Source: Thermoleophilia bacterium
GTDB lineage: Bacteria > Actinomycetota > Thermoleophilia > Miltoncostaeales > Miltoncostaeaceae
DNA: 58,513 nucleotides
NCBI GenBank assembly: GCA_020438485.1
Contig: JAGQUM010000019.1
Coordinates: forward strand, 1-58,513
Direction of reading: 5' to 3'
Shown here: positions 44,771 through 53,344 of the stretch, one piece after another
Position numbering within the stretch: the stretch's first letter is position 1
Layout: each line of letters opens with the position of its first letter
Notes under the pieces: generated by a model
The model's input: only the letters and a program-made list of their open reading frames with translations
Database searches by the model: none
What the model was told of the DNA's origin: nothing
Program-made: the position numbers and the translations under genes

Positions 44771-45313
44771 CTATTTTGTGTCCCAGGAGCGCTGTATCGA
44801 GGCCGCCGCGGCCCGCTCCAGCGCCGCGCGCAACTCGGGGTCGCCGGCCCCCGCCACCAGACCCCTCGCGGCGCTGCGCGCGGCGGGCCCCGGCGTGACG
44901 GGCACGCGAACCGCGGGTCCCGAGGGCGGTGGGATGGCGTGGTCGGCGATGGTGAACCGCAGGCCCCGCACCGGCTCGCCCAGCGCGGCCCCCAGTGCGT
45001 CGGCCAGAGCGTCGGCGCGGAAGGCGAGCTTCTGCGCCAGGCCCGCGTCGGCGCACGCCACGGTCACCACGCCCGCCCGCGAGCGGCGCACCGGGATGGA
45101 TCCCACCCGGTCGGCGCCCGCGACGGAGGTCCACGCGTCAGCGGCGGCCGCCACGCCGAACGGATCGGCCGGACGGGGCCGCGCGCGCGAGTCGCGTGGC
45201 GCCTGCGCCGCGTAGCGCGCGAAGCCGGCCGCCAGCGGGGCGGGGTCCTTGCGGCGCCGCTTACGCCGCGATGTCGGCGGGGACCCGGATCTCGGCGGCG
45301 TCGGGGACGTCAT
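44771..45313 (-). CDS. dciA: DciA-family protein (DUF721), replicative helicase-associated
   Basis: DciA helps load or work with the DnaB helicase in bacteria without DnaC. The 180-residue product has a basic proline-rich lead (TSRRKRRRKDP) and the DUF721 core: VAAAADAWTSVAGADRVG, then GVVTVACADAGLAQKLAF. The C-terminal tail is alanine-rich. Position between recF and gyrB is the usual actinobacterial place. ATG 45313 overlaps the end of recF by 53 bases; GTG 45322 is an alternative with three more codons. The basic lead suggests nucleic-acid binding. Confidence 0.82.
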   Translation of the reverse strand: MTSPTPPRSGSPPTSRRKRRRKDPAPLAAGFARYAAQAPRDSRARPRPADPFGVAAAADAWTSVAGADRVGSIPVRRSRAGVVTVACADAGLAQKLAFRADALADALGAALGEPVRGLRFTIADHAIPPPSGPAVRVPVTPGPAARSAARGLVAGAGDPELRAALERAAAASIQRSWDTK

Positions 45314-46394
45314 CGGTGACACGGTACCGCGTGTCGGCCGTCGTGATGATGGTCTGCCCCTGCCGCGCGACCGCGTCCAGCAGTGCGCTGCGGCGCAGCG
45401 GGTCGAGCTCGCTCAACACGTCGTCGAGCAGCAGGATCGGGTGGGCGGCGGCCTCCGCCAGCAGGTCGCGGTACGCCACGAGCAGCGCCAGTGCCACCGT
45501 GCGCTGCTCGCCCTGACTGCCGAGGCGCCGCGCGTCGAGGTCGTCCCACCCCATCCACAGGTCGTCGCGATGGGGACCCGCCAGGGTCATCCCTGCCGCG
45601 GCGTCGCGGTCGCGGCGCTCTGCCAGGTACGCGGCGAACGCGTCCGCCCACTCGTCGTCGGGCACGTCGGCGAGGGCCCGCGGGGACGGCTCGCGCCGCA
45701 CCGCGCCTCCAGAGGCACCCCCCAGCGCCGACAGCCAGGCCGCGAACGGGACGGCCAGCCGCGCCAGGGCATCGCGGCGGGCGACGACGATGGCGGCCCC
45801 GCACACGCCCATCCGGGCCTCCCAGACGAACGCCTGGTCGAGCGCGGCGCGGTCGGCCACCCCCCGCGCGCGCCGCAGCAGCGCGTTGCGCTGGGCCAGC
45901 GCCGCCGCGTAGTCGGACAGGGCCTGCGTGAACCCCGGTGAGATCGCCTCCAGCACCCGGTCGAGCCCGCGACGGCGAGCAGCGGGAGGCCCCTTGACGG
46001 CGCGCAACTCCTCGGGAACGAACACCAGGACGCTGCCCGGCAGCCGCCAGCTCAGCAGGCGCGCCGCCGGCACGCCGTCCTCCGCCAGCCGGCGTCCCAC
46101 GCGCGGCTGGTAGCCGATGTCGCGCGCCGACGTGGCCCCGTCCGGTCGTGTGAGACCCGCGTGGACGTGGAAAGCCGGCGCCCCGTGCGCGACGACGTCG
46201 CCGAGCTGAGCGGTGCGCGGAGAGGCCCCGACGGCCGCCAGCACCACCGCCTCCACGAGGGACGTCTTGCCCGCGCCGTTGTGACCGGTGAGCACGGACA
46301 CCCCGGGCGGGAACGCGACGGAGGCCCGCGGCCAGCACCGCACGTCTCGCACGTCCAGTGCGTCCACGCGCCACGCCCGGGCCAGGACGCTCAC
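45261..46394 (-). CDS. recF: DNA replication and repair protein RecF
   Basis: RecF is an ABC/SMC-type ATPase that loads RecA at gaps with RecO and RecR. The 377-residue protein has Walker A GHNGAGKTSLVEAV (38-51), the signature-like LGSQGEQRTVALALLVAY and Walker B PILLLDDVLSELDPLRR. The C-terminal TIITTADTRYRVTDDVP is the usual family end. The GTG start lies 7 bases after the dnaN stop. Its end overlaps dciA. The gene order gyrB-dciA-recF-dnaN-dnaA is conserved around actinobacterial origins. Confidence 0.95.
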   Translation of the reverse strand: MSVLARAWRVDALDVRDVRCWPRASVAFPPGVSVLTGHNGAGKTSLVEAVVLAAVGASPRTAQLGDVVAHGAPAFHVHAGLTRPDGATSARDIGYQPRVGRRLAEDGVPAARLLSWRLPGSVLVFVPEELRAVKGPPAARRRGLDRVLEAISPGFTQALSDYAAALAQRNALLRRARGVADRAALDQAFVWEARMGVCGAAIVVARRDALARLAVPFAAWLSALGGASGGAVRREPSPRALADVPDDEWADAFAAYLAERRDRDAAAGMTLAGPHRDDLWMGWDDLDARRLGSQGEQRTVALALLVAYRDLLAEAAAHPILLLDDVLSELDPLRRSALLDAVARQGQTIITTADTRYRVTDDVPDAAEIRVPADIAA

Positions 46395-46401
46395 CCGGGG
46401 C

Positions 46402-47502
46402 TCACCCGTTCAGGCGGATGGGCATCAGGAGGTAGCGGAACGACTCGTCACCGGCGCGCAACAGGCCGGGGCGCAATGGTGAGATGAGTCCCAACCGGAG
46501 CGTCTCGTCCTCGACGCTCTCGACGCCGGCGCGCAGGAACTCGACGTTGAACCCGACGTCCATGGGCTCGCCCGAGAACGCCACGGGGATGCTCTCGCGG
46601 CCCTCCCCGAGCTGTTCGCTGACGACGGACAGCGTCATCGCCCCGTCCGCCAGAGACACCCTGACGGGCGTGTTGCGCTGGGCGATCACGGCGATGCGGC
46701 CCAGCACCGACAGGAGCTCGCCCCGGTCCAGCTCGAGGTCGTGGGTGAACTCCGTGGGGATGAGCTGCCGGTAGTCGGGGAACTGCCCGTCGATCAGGCG
46801 GGTGGTCAGCACCACGTCGCCCGCCCGGAACGTGCCGGTGGAGTCACCGAGTCCCACCTGGATCTCGTCGGCGTCGGCCAGCGCGATCGCCCGCTGGGCC
46901 TCGGCCAGTGCGCGGGCGGGCACCAGCGCCTGGACGGGCTCGGCCGGCCCGCCCGTGATGGCGGCCTGGCGCACGGCCAGGCGGTAGCTGTCGGTCGCGA
47001 CCATCGTGAGGTCGTCCGGGCCGATGCGGACGAGCACACCCGTGAGAACCGGCCGCGTGTCGTCGCGGGACGCCGCGCGGGCGACCCGCTCGGTGGTGGA
47101 CGTGAACACGTCCGCGGGCAGCGTGATGCCATCGGGGGCCGCGGTGGGCAGCGCGGGGAAGTCGGATGCCTGCAGGCAGTTGAGCGTGAACGACGACGAT
47201 CCGCCCGACAGCGACAGGGTCCCCTCGCCCTCGTTGTGCTCGAGGGTGACCTCACCCGGCACCATCGAACGCACGATGTCGGCCGCGAGTCGCGGAACGA
47301 CGATGGCCCCCGGTGCGTCGACGCGGGCCTCGAGGGGCGCCCGGAGCGAGATCTCCATGTCGGTCGCGGCGACCTCGACGCGGTCGGCCTCCGCGGTGAT
47401 GAGGACGTGCGACAGGGTGGGCACCGTGCTCTTGTTGGACGCGGCCCGTCCCACGGCGGCCAGCCGTCCGGCCAGGTGATCCTTTTGGCTGACGAGCCTC
47501 AC
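46402..47502 (-). CDS. dnaN: DNA polymerase III beta subunit (sliding clamp)
   Basis: DnaN is the ring-shaped clamp that tethers the polymerase. The 366-residue product shows the three repeated clamp domains and conserved ATDMEISLRAPLEA, VATDSYRLAVRQAA, LIDGQFPDYRQLIPTEF and the C-terminal YLLMPIRLNG. Two GTG codons, 47508 and 47502, lie in frame; 47502 is preferred because GAGGAG then sits five bases away. The upstream open frame is intergenic. The leader contains the palindromes at 47531 and 47566. Confidence 0.96.
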   Translation of the reverse strand: MRLVSQKDHLAGRLAAVGRAASNKSTVPTLSHVLITAEADRVEVAATDMEISLRAPLEARVDAPGAIVVPRLAADIVRSMVPGEVTLEHNEGEGTLSLSGGSSSFTLNCLQASDFPALPTAAPDGITLPADVFTSTTERVARAASRDDTRPVLTGVLVRIGPDDLTMVATDSYRLAVRQAAITGGPAEPVQALVPARALAEAQRAIALADADEIQVGLGDSTGTFRAGDVVLTTRLIDGQFPDYRQLIPTEFTHDLELDRGELLSVLGRIAVIAQRNTPVRVSLADGAMTLSVVSEQLGEGRESIPVAFSGEPMDVGFNVEFLRAGVESVEDETLRLGLISPLRPGLLRAGDESFRYLLMPIRLNG

Positions 47503-47530
47503 ATGCACTCCTCGGGGTGTGATCGGGGGA

Positions 47531-47540
47531 TTGTCGACAA
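47531..47540. repeat. Palindrome TTGTCGACAA in the dnaN leader
   Basis: A perfect 10-bp dyad 28 bases before the dnaN start; it could be an operator for dnaN. Confidence 0.4.
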
Positions 47541-47560
47541 CCCGGGCCTCCCCCTCAGGG

Positions 47561-47586
47561 AAGAATCTCTTAAGAGAAAGAATCTT
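47561..47586. other. AT-rich segment with palindrome and direct repeats (DUE candidate)
   Basis: Only 7 of 26 bases are G or C, in sharp contrast to the surroundings. AAGAATCT occurs at 47561-47568 and again at 47578-47585, flanking and overlapping the perfect palindrome TCTCTTAAGAGA (47566-47577). It fits a DNA-unwinding element. Confidence 0.45.
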
Positions 47587-47829
47587 GTCGTTGTCGTAGC
47601 GGTGTTGGCGCTGGGGAAGGCTGCCCGGAACGGCCTCCCGTAGGCATTCTGCCGTGCCGGTCGGATGTGGGTGCGCGACGCGGGAGGCGGAGGTTATCCG
47701 GGCCGGGTCCGTGTGACGCGCGCGCGGGTGGACGGTGGGGATACGCGGAACACGTTGCGGGGACGTCCCCCACAGGGCCCGGGACGGGCAGGCCCGCACG
47801 CGGACCTCCCCGGACATCGGCGACCCGCG

Positions 47830-47838
47830 TTATCCACA
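47830..47838 (+). other. DnaA box (perfect)
   Basis: TTATCCACA, identical to the DnaA-box consensus, lies 40 bases past the dnaA stop. Confidence 0.7.
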
Positions 47839-47878
47839 GCAGGGCGCGGCGGGGTGCGCCGGCGCCCGCGGGGAACGG

Positions 47879-49270
47879 TCAGGAGTTCCCCGTGAGACGG
47901 GTCGTGAGGTCCGTCACGGCCGTGTAGATCTCGCCCTCATCCTTGATCTGGTCGGTGATCTTCTGCACGGCGTACAGCACGGTGCTGTGATCGCGGCCGC
48001 CGAACGCGCGGCCGATGGCCGGCAGGGACGAGTCGGTGAGGTCCCGGGTGAGGAACATCGCTACCTGGCGAGGGGTCACCAGGCGGCGAGTGCGCTTCTG
48101 GCCCACGAGCTCGTCGTGGCTGATGCCGAAGTAGCGGCAGACCTCGCGCTGGACATGCTCGACGGTGATGGCGCCCTGGTCGGCCGGGTAGAGGTTGCGC
48201 AGCACGTCGTTGGCCAGCTCGACGCTGACGGGACGACCATCGAGCGCCGCGTGGGCGATGACGCGGTTGAGCGCGCCCTCGAGCGCCCGCACGTTGGAGC
48301 TGACGCGCTCGGCGATGACCGACAGCACCTCGGGGTGCGCGATGTGGATTCCCTCCGCCGCGGCGCGCTTGCGCAGGATGGCGATGCGGGTCTCGACGTC
48401 CGGCGGCTGGATGTCGGTGATCAGGCCCATCTCGAACCGCGAACGCAGACGGTCCTCCAGCGTCGCGATCTCCTTCGGGGGGCGGTCCGAGCTGATGATG
48501 ATCTGCTTGCCGCCGTCGTGGAGCGCGTTGAACGTGTGGAAGAACTCCTCCTGCGTCTGTTCGCGGCCCGCCAGCGACTGGATGTCGTCGATGAGCAGGA
48601 CATCGACGGAGCGGTAGCGGTCCTTGAAAGAGTGCATGTTGCCGTCGCGCAGCGCGTTGATGAACTGGTTGGTGAACGTCTCGACCGAGACGTACATGGT
48701 GCGCAGCTCGGGCGTGGTCTCGTTGATGAAGTTGCCGACCGCGTGCAGCAGGTGGGTCTTGCCCAGCCCGACGCCGCCGTAGATGAACAGAGGGTTGTAC
48801 GCGCGGGCGGGGGCCTCGGCCACGGCCATGGCGGCGGCGTGGGCGAACCGGTTGGACGGGCCCGTGACGAAGCCGTCGAACGTGAACCGGGAGCGGTTGG
48901 GACCGGCGTAGGACGCGGGCAATCCGGTCGGGGCGGGAGGAGCCGGCGCGGGGGCCGAGGCGACCGCCCCGGGCCCCGCGTGGGCCGAGCCGCCGGGGGC
49001 GTCGTCGGTGGGTTCGACGCGCACGTCGATGACGAGGTCCTCACGCTGGGTGACCTCGTACAACGCGTCACACATCAGGGTGAGGTGGCGCGTGCACATC
49101 CACTCGCGGGCGAAATCGGTCTCGACGCCGACGACCAGGGTGTCACCCGAGAACGCCAGGGGACGGGCCCGGGTGAACGTGAACTCGTACGCGGCGGGGG
49201 GCATGGCCGAACGGATTCGCTCCGTCATGTCCTCCCACAGCTGCAGCAACTCGACCGACGACACGTCCAC
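47879..49270 (-). CDS. dnaA: Chromosomal replication initiator DnaA
   Basis: DnaA binds and opens the origin. The 463-residue protein has the N-terminal DnaB-interaction domain (LLQLWEDMTERIRSAMPPAA), a proline/alanine-rich linker (about 90-125), and the AAA+ domain with Walker A GGVGLGKTHLLHAVGN (165-180) and Walker B VLLIDDIQSL. The C-terminal DNA-binding signature is GRDHSTVLYAVQKI. GTG 49270 is the first start before the conserved domain; GTG 49264 is possible. No Shine-Dalgarno is seen, but the stop of the upstream GHKL ATPase gene lies four bases away, suggesting translational coupling. Confidence 0.96.
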   Translation of the reverse strand: MDVSSVELLQLWEDMTERIRSAMPPAAYEFTFTRARPLAFSGDTLVVGVETDFAREWMCTRHLTLMCDALYEVTQREDLVIDVRVEPTDDAPGGSAHAGPGAVASAPAPAPPAPTGLPASYAGPNRSRFTFDGFVTGPSNRFAHAAAMAVAEAPARAYNPLFIYGGVGLGKTHLLHAVGNFINETTPELRTMYVSVETFTNQFINALRDGNMHSFKDRYRSVDVLLIDDIQSLAGREQTQEEFFHTFNALHDGGKQIIISSDRPPKEIATLEDRLRSRFEMGLITDIQPPDVETRIAILRKRAAAEGIHIAHPEVLSVIAERVSSNVRALEGALNRVIAHAALDGRPVSVELANDVLRNLYPADQGAITVEHVQREVCRYFGISHDELVGQKRTRRLVTPRQVAMFLTRDLTDSSLPAIGRAFGGRDHSTVLYAVQKITDQIKDEGEIYTAVTDLTTRLTGNS

Positions 49271-49274
49271 GAGC

Positions 49275-49985
49275 TTAGAAAAGCGACGCCAGGAGCGACG
49301 CACCCGACTCGTCGAGGACACGGCACCCGTCGTCGCGGCGCGTCACGAGGCCGCGCGCCTCGAGCGCGACGAGCTCGCGCCCACAGCGGCCCAGCGTCCA
49401 GCCGAGTTCGTCGGCCAGCCTGTCGGGCCGCGACGGGCCGGTCTCGAGCAGCAGCGCCATGAGGATGCGGGCGTCGTCCGAGACGGTGGCCTCGAGCGCA
49501 CCGACGTCGCGGACGGGGACGCTGAGCGTCACCACCGTGCCGCCCGCGAGGTTGGCGTCGAGCTCGAACTCGCCACCCTCGGCGTCGATCACCTGGGCCG
49601 CCAGTGGCAGGCCACTGCCCACGCCGCGGACGATTCCGCGCTGCTCGGCGGTTGCGGTGGTGTAGCCGGGCTGCATGGCGCGCTCGTGATCGGCGATACC
49701 GGGCCCTGAGTCGGAGACGCGCACGACGTGCCCGTGCTCGAACACGCTGACGAGGGCGTCGCGGAACTCCGCGTGGACGAGGTTCTCGATGATCTCGCGC
49801 AGCGCCACGACGGGAGGACGTGCCCGGCGGGCGGCGGCCTCGTACAGACGCTCCACCAGCACGGCGGCGTCCGAGTCGGAGATCTCCTCGAGGTACGGCG
49901 GCTCGCCGGGCTGGGTGTAGATCGCGATGCGGGCGCTCAGCGGCCGGTCGGCGATCGTGGTGTGTGGGCGGGCTCGGGTGGTCAT
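49275..49985 (-). CDS. GHKL-type ATPase with C-terminal winged-helix-like segment, next to dnaA
   Basis: The 236-residue product has a histidine-kinase-like ATPase fold: the N box [12 protein letters not shown] (Asn68), the G1 box VSDSGPGI (Asp92) and the G2 box [11 protein letters not shown] (121-126). No phosphoacceptor His, sensor or membrane segment is present, so it resembles stand-alone anti-sigma/RsbW-type kinases. After the ATPase, residues 170-230 ([20 protein letters not shown], then a recognition-helix-like stretch and [10 protein letters not shown]) look like a winged helix. It ends four bases before dnaA on the same strand, and so is likely co-transcribed with it. I do not know a characterised homologue in this position. 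Confidence 0.75.
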   Translation of the reverse strand: MTTRARPHTTIADRPLSARIAIYTQPGEPPYLEEISDSDAAVLVERLYEAAARRARPPVVALREIIENLVHAEFRDALVSVFEHGHVVRVSDSGPGIADHERAMQPGYTTATAEQRGIVRGVGSGLPLAAQVIDAEGGEFELDANLAGGTVVTLSVPVRDVGALEATVSDDARILMALLLETGPSRPDRLADELGWTLGRCGRELVALEARGLVTRRDDGCRVLDESGASLLASLF

Positions 49986-50190
49986 CCGTGTGGAGGCGGC
50001 GGTGCGGCGTGCGGGTGTGTCGAAGGACTGTAACCAGCGGCTCCCGGCATCCGAAAGGGCTCGGAGCCCCTGTGGAGAACGTTCCTGTCCTCCGAGCGGG
50101 AAAAAGGCGTCCTGGGCGCTACAGCATGCCCCGGACGGCACGGAAGAAACCCTGCTCAGAACGTTTAGCGAGCGATATCCACAGACGTTT

Positions 50191-50202
50191 CCACACGTGT
50201 GG
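50191..50202. repeat. Palindrome CCACACGTGTGG formed by two facing DnaA-like boxes
   Basis: Perfect 12-bp dyad whose arms are the cores of two inverted DnaA-like boxes. Confidence 0.5.
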
Positions 50203-50239
50203 ACGACGAGAGGGCGTGGTGAGCAGGGGCGTCGTTTGG

Positions 50240-50245
50240 TAAGCT
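50240..50245 (+). promoter_or_regulatory. Putative -10 element (rpmH operon)
   Basis: TTTGGTAAGCT: TAAGCT in the GGTAnnnT form, about 65 bases before GTG 50311. It lies 34 bases downstream of the last DnaA-like box. Confidence 0.4.
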
Positions 50246-50310
50246 CGCGCGCTGTCGCGTGGGTGCCCGCCGGTGACCGCGCCCAACCGCATCCAGGGAG
50301 TCGTGGCACC

Positions 50311-50445
50311 GTGAAGAGGACCTACCAGCCGAACAGGCGCAAGCGGAAGAAGACGCACGGGTTTCGCAAGCGCATGAGCACGCGCGCCGGCCGCGCGATT
50401 CTGAAGCGCCGCCGGGCCAAGGGCCGCGCAAGCCTGTCGGCCTAG
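50311..50445 (+). CDS. rpmH: 50S ribosomal protein L34
   Basis: L34 is a tiny basic protein of the large ribosomal subunit. The 44-residue product [20 protein letters not shown] followed by [18 protein letters not shown] is unmistakable. The GTG at 50311 has AGGGAG about 10 bases upstream. It is the first gene of the rpmH-rnpA-yidD-yidC-khpB cluster, divergent from dnaA as in many bacteria. Confidence 0.98.
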   Translation: MKRTYQPNRRKRKKTHGFRKRMSTRAGRAILKRRRAKGRASLSA

Positions 50446-50454
50446 CTCGGCTCC

Positions 50455-50850
50455 GTGTCCCGCGCCGACGGGGAGGGGCCCCGAGAGAAGCGCGGGCGCA
50501 TCACTCGCTCGCGGGACTTCGACGCCGTGTACCGGCGGGGCCGGTCGGCCGCGAACCGGCACATGGTCGTGTACGCGTTCCCGCGTGAGCGAGAGGGCGA
50601 CACGGATGCGCGGCTGGGGCTGTCGGTGTCGAAGAAGGTGGGCGGTGCTGTGCAGCGCAACCGCGTCAAGCGCGTTCTGCGCGAGCAATTCGCCGGGCTC
50701 GACAATCGCGTCCCGGCTGGCCAGGACGTCGTCGTGATCGCCCGTCGGGGGCTGGCCGAGTATGCGGACGAGCAGGGCTCGGCGGCTGTCGGCGCCCGGC
50801 TGGGCGAGCTGCTCGAGCGCCTGTTCGAGGCCGGGGGGGCGACGCCGTGA
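50455..50850 (+). CDS. rnpA: Ribonuclease P protein component
   Basis: RnpA assists the RNA of RNase P in processing tRNA 5' ends. The 131-residue basic protein shows [20 protein letters not shown] and the RNR motif region [19 protein letters not shown]. The start is GTG, nine bases after rpmH. Its stop overlaps the GTG of yidD (GTGA). The RNase P RNA gene is not seen in the window. Confidence 0.95.
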   Translation: MSRADGEGPREKRGRITRSRDFDAVYRRGRSAANRHMVVYAFPREREGDTDARLGLSVSKKVGGAVQRNRVKRVLREQFAGLDNRVPAGQDVVVIARRGLAEYADEQGSAAVGARLGELLERLFEAGGATP

Positions 50851-51077
50851 GGGCCATCGCCGTCCTTCCCATCCGCGCCTACCAGCGCCTTGTTTCACCG
50901 CTGAGCGGTCGACGCTGTAAGTATTACCCCAGCTGCTCGCAGTACGCCGTCGAGGCGATCGAGAGCTACGGGGTGCTGCGCGGCATCGTGCTCGCGGCGT
51001 GGCGCCTGATGCGGTGCAACCCGTGGAGCAGAGGCGGGGTGGACCATCCCCACGACCAGAGGATCTTTCGCGCGTGA
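50847..51077 (+). CDS. yidD: Membrane protein insertion efficiency factor YidD
   Basis: YidD is a small membrane-associated protein that aids YidC-dependent insertion. The 76-residue product has the family signature [17 protein letters not shown] and [13 protein letters not shown]. The GTG overlaps the rnpA stop, and the TGA overlaps the yidC GTG, so the three are tightly coupled. Length is normal. Confidence 0.95.
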   Translation: MRAIAVLPIRAYQRLVSPLSGRRCKYYPSCSQYAVEAIESYGVLRGIVLAAWRLMRCNPWSRGGVDHPHDQRIFRA

Positions 51078-52060
51078 ACCCGCTCACCCCGATCGAGACC
51101 GCCCTGCAATGGGTGGTCGATCACCTTCACGACAACGCGAACCTCAGCTACGGCTGGTCGATCGTCGTGCTCGTGCTGCTGGTGCGGTTCGCGCTGCTGC
51201 CGCTGATGGTGAAGCAGTACCGCTCGATGCGGCGCATGCAGGCCATGGCGCCGCAGTTGAAGGAGCTCCAGGCCAAGTACAAGGGAGACAGGGCCAAGCA
51301 GCAGGAAGAGATGATGCGGTTCTACCAGGAGAACAACATCAATCCCTTCGCGTCGTGCGCCCCGATGCTGGTGCAGATGCCGATCTTTTTCGCGCTGTAC
51401 TACGTGTTGCGCGACTTCGCCCGGGGCGCCGAGGGAACGGCGCACGGCTTCATGGGGGTCATCCCCGACATCACGAAGAACATCAGCGAGCTCGGCCTGG
51501 CGTCGTCCGTGGTGATCGGCCTGGTGTATGGCGGATCGCAGCTGCTGTCGTCGGAGCTGTCGTTCGAGCCCACGACGCCGGACATCCAGAAGCGGATGAT
51601 GCGCGTGTTGCCGCTGATCATCGTGGTGATGGCGTTCCAGTTCCCCTTCCCGGCGGGCCTCGCGATCTACTGGGTGACCAGCAACCTGTTCACCGCCGCG
51701 CAGCAGCTGTTCATCCGGCACAAGATCGAGCACGACATGGAGGAGCACCCGGAGGAGTTCCAGACGGGGAAGCGCTCGTCGCGCACGGCGTCTGCGAAGG
51801 TCGTCAACCCTCCCGTGCCCGCGCGCAAGAGCCGGTCGCGGTCGGCGGACGCTCCCGCCGAGGAACCGACCGAGGAGGCGCAGCGGGAGGGAGGGGACGG
51901 GCCCATGGATCTCGACGAGGGCGGAGCCCCGGCTGAGCCTGTGTCGTCGCCGCCCGCGAAGCAGAAGTCCGGCAACAACCAGCTCCCCCGGCGGCGGCCG
52001 CCGTCCGGCGGGGGCAAGAACCGCCCGGGCCAGCGTCGCTCGCCCAAGAAGCGGCGCTAG
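51074..52060 (+). CDS. yidC: Membrane protein insertase YidC
   Basis: YidC inserts membrane proteins with or without SecYEG. The 328-residue product lacks the large periplasmic domain of proteobacterial YidC and starts with a short N-terminus before the first core helix ([20 protein letters not shown]), as in Gram-positives. Conserved [20 protein letters not shown] carries the loop between helices, and the core ends near [16 protein letters not shown]. About 100 residues of basic, proline-rich cytoplasmic tail follow (ending SPKKRR), likely for ribosome contact. GTG 51074 overlaps yidD (GTGA). Confidence 0.95.
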   Translation: MNPLTPIETALQWVVDHLHDNANLSYGWSIVVLVLLVRFALLPLMVKQYRSMRRMQAMAPQLKELQAKYKGDRAKQQEEMMRFYQENNINPFASCAPMLVQMPIFFALYYVLRDFARGAEGTAHGFMGVIPDITKNISELGLASSVVIGLVYGGSQLLSSELSFEPTTPDIQKRMMRVLPLIIVVMAFQFPFPAGLAIYWVTSNLFTAAQQLFIRHKIEHDMEEHPEEFQTGKRSSRTASAKVVNPPVPARKSRSRSADAPAEEPTEEAQREGGDGPMDLDEGGAPAEPVSSPPAKQKSGNNQLPRRRPPSGGGKNRPGQRRSPKKRR

Positions 52061-52076
52061 GGAGGAGGACCCGCAC

Positions 52077-52547
52077 ATGACCCAGGACAGTGCGCAGGAC
52101 GAGGCACGGCTCGCGACCGTGCTGGAGGCCGTCGCGGCGGCGTTCGGCGTCGACGAGGCGCGGGTCGCGTTCGCCCGCGACGAGGAGGGTGGGCTACTCG
52201 CGTCGGTGGAGGGCGACGGCGCGGGTGCGCTGGTGGGCCGCAACGGCGAGGTCATCGACGCCATCCAGTACATCGCGTCGCAGGTCGTGGGGCGCGGCGA
52301 GGGGGGTCGTCGCCGGGTCGGCGTCGACGCCGGGGGCTATCGGGCGCGGCGCGAGGCGTTGCTGACGGACCTGGCGAACCGGGCTGCCAACGAGGCGGTG
52401 GAGTTCCAGGAGGAGATCGAGCTTGACGCGATGACGCCGCACGACCGGCGCATCGTGCACATGGCACTGAAGGAGCGCACCGATGTCGTGACGCGCAGCG
52501 AGGGCGAGGAGCCCCGCCGGCGCATCGTGGTGGAGCCCGCCGAGTAG
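52077..52547 (+). CDS. khpB: RNA-binding protein KhpB/Jag (KH and R3H domains)
   Basis: KhpB (Jag) is an RNA-binding protein linked to cell-wall synthesis and division control. The 156-residue product has an acidic N-terminal segment, a KH domain with GRNGEVIDAIQYI (77-89), and an R3H domain with PHDRRIVHMALK. The N-terminal Jag domain of the longer firmicute form is absent, as in actinobacteria. A strong GGGAGGAGG precedes the ATG by 7 bases. It is followed by two parS sites. Confidence 0.93.
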   Translation: MTQDSAQDEARLATVLEAVAAAFGVDEARVAFARDEEGGLLASVEGDGAGALVGRNGEVIDAIQYIASQVVGRGEGGRRRVGVDAGGYRARREALLTDLANRAANEAVEFQEEIELDAMTPHDRRIVHMALKERTDVVTRSEGEEPRRRIVVEPAE

Positions 52548-52557
52548 CCATCCGCGC

Positions 52558-52571
52558 GTTTCACGTGAAAC
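52558..52571. other. parS site 1
   Basis: Perfect 14-bp palindrome GTTTCACGTGAAAC, the conserved ParB-binding site, between khpB and rsmG. Confidence 0.95.
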
Positions 52572-52601
52572 ATCCGCCGCCGCGGCACGCCACCTGCGCC
52601 C

Positions 52602-52615
52602 GTTTCACGTGAAAC
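52602..52615. other. parS site 2
   Basis: An identical GTTTCACGTGAAAC, 44 bases from the first copy and 14 bases before the rsmG start. Confidence 0.95.
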
Positions 52616-52628
52616 GCCCCGCGCGGCC

Positions 52629-53344
52629 ATGAGTGGCGGGTCCCGGGACCGGCTTTGCGCCGCGGCAGACGCGATGGGCGTGCCGCTGGCGCCGGACGAC
52701 GCGAAGTGGCTGGTGGCGCTGCTGCGTGACATGGCCGCCCAGCCCCAGAACCTCACCGCGGTGTGCGACGAGCACGACGGCGTCGACCGACACCTCGCGG
52801 ACGCCCTGTCGGCCCTGGTTCTGCCGCTGCCGGACGGGCCGGCGTGCGACATCGGCAGTGGCGGGGGCATCCCGGGCCTCGTCCTCGCGCGCGTGCGCCC
52901 GGGAGTCCCGCACACGCTCATCGAGGCAGAGGGACGGAAGGCCGAGTGGCTTCGCCGGGCCTCCGGGCGTATGCCGAACGTGCGGGTCCTCCACGCGCGC
53001 ACCGAGGATGTCGCGACCCGTCAGCGGGAGGCGTTCGCCCTGGTCACCGCCCGGGCCGTGGCCCCGCCAATCCCCACGTTGGAGCTGGCGGCGCCCCTTG
53101 TCTCCCGGGGCGGGTCGCTCGTGGTGTGGACTGCCCGCGACAGCGCAGAGGCCTGGGACGACGCGGGCGCGGCTGCCGAGACCCTCGGGTTCGGCGTCCC
53201 CGCCGTCACGGATGTGTCGCCATTTGCGGACGCCCGCCGCCGCCTTCTGCGATTCGAGAAGCACTTACGCACCCCCGGCACGTATCCTCGGCGTCCAGGA
53301 CGGGCCACCAAGCGGCCCCTCGCGACGGGAAGGCACCGCGCGGC

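Larger units (their letters stand above)
47503..47878. other. dnaN-dnaA intergenic region, candidate replication origin
   Basis: A 376-base gap downstream of dnaA and upstream of dnaN. It holds one perfect DnaA box, an AT-rich 26-base segment with a palindrome and direct repeats, and a TTGTCGACAA dyad near dnaN. These features and the classic actinobacterial location make it an oriC candidate. The density of boxes is low, however, and a second cluster lies before rpmH. Confidence 0.5.
49986..50310. other. Divergent region between the GHKL ATPase gene and rpmH, with DnaA-like boxes
   Basis: A 325-base gap. It holds DnaA-like boxes at 50071-50079 (minus, TTCTCCACA), 50175-50183 (ATATCCACA), 50187-50195 (GTTTCCACA) and 50198-50206 (minus, TCGTCCACA), each with one or two mismatches. 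It also has a perfect 12-bp palindrome CCACACGTGTGG and the rpmH promoter candidate. It may be an origin element or a DnaA-controlled promoter region. Confidence 0.5.

Noticed and set aside
52558-52615. The repeated GTTTCACGTGAAAC as a generic direct repeat or regulator operator.
   Set aside because: It equals the conserved parS palindrome and parA/parB follow, so parS is the better call.
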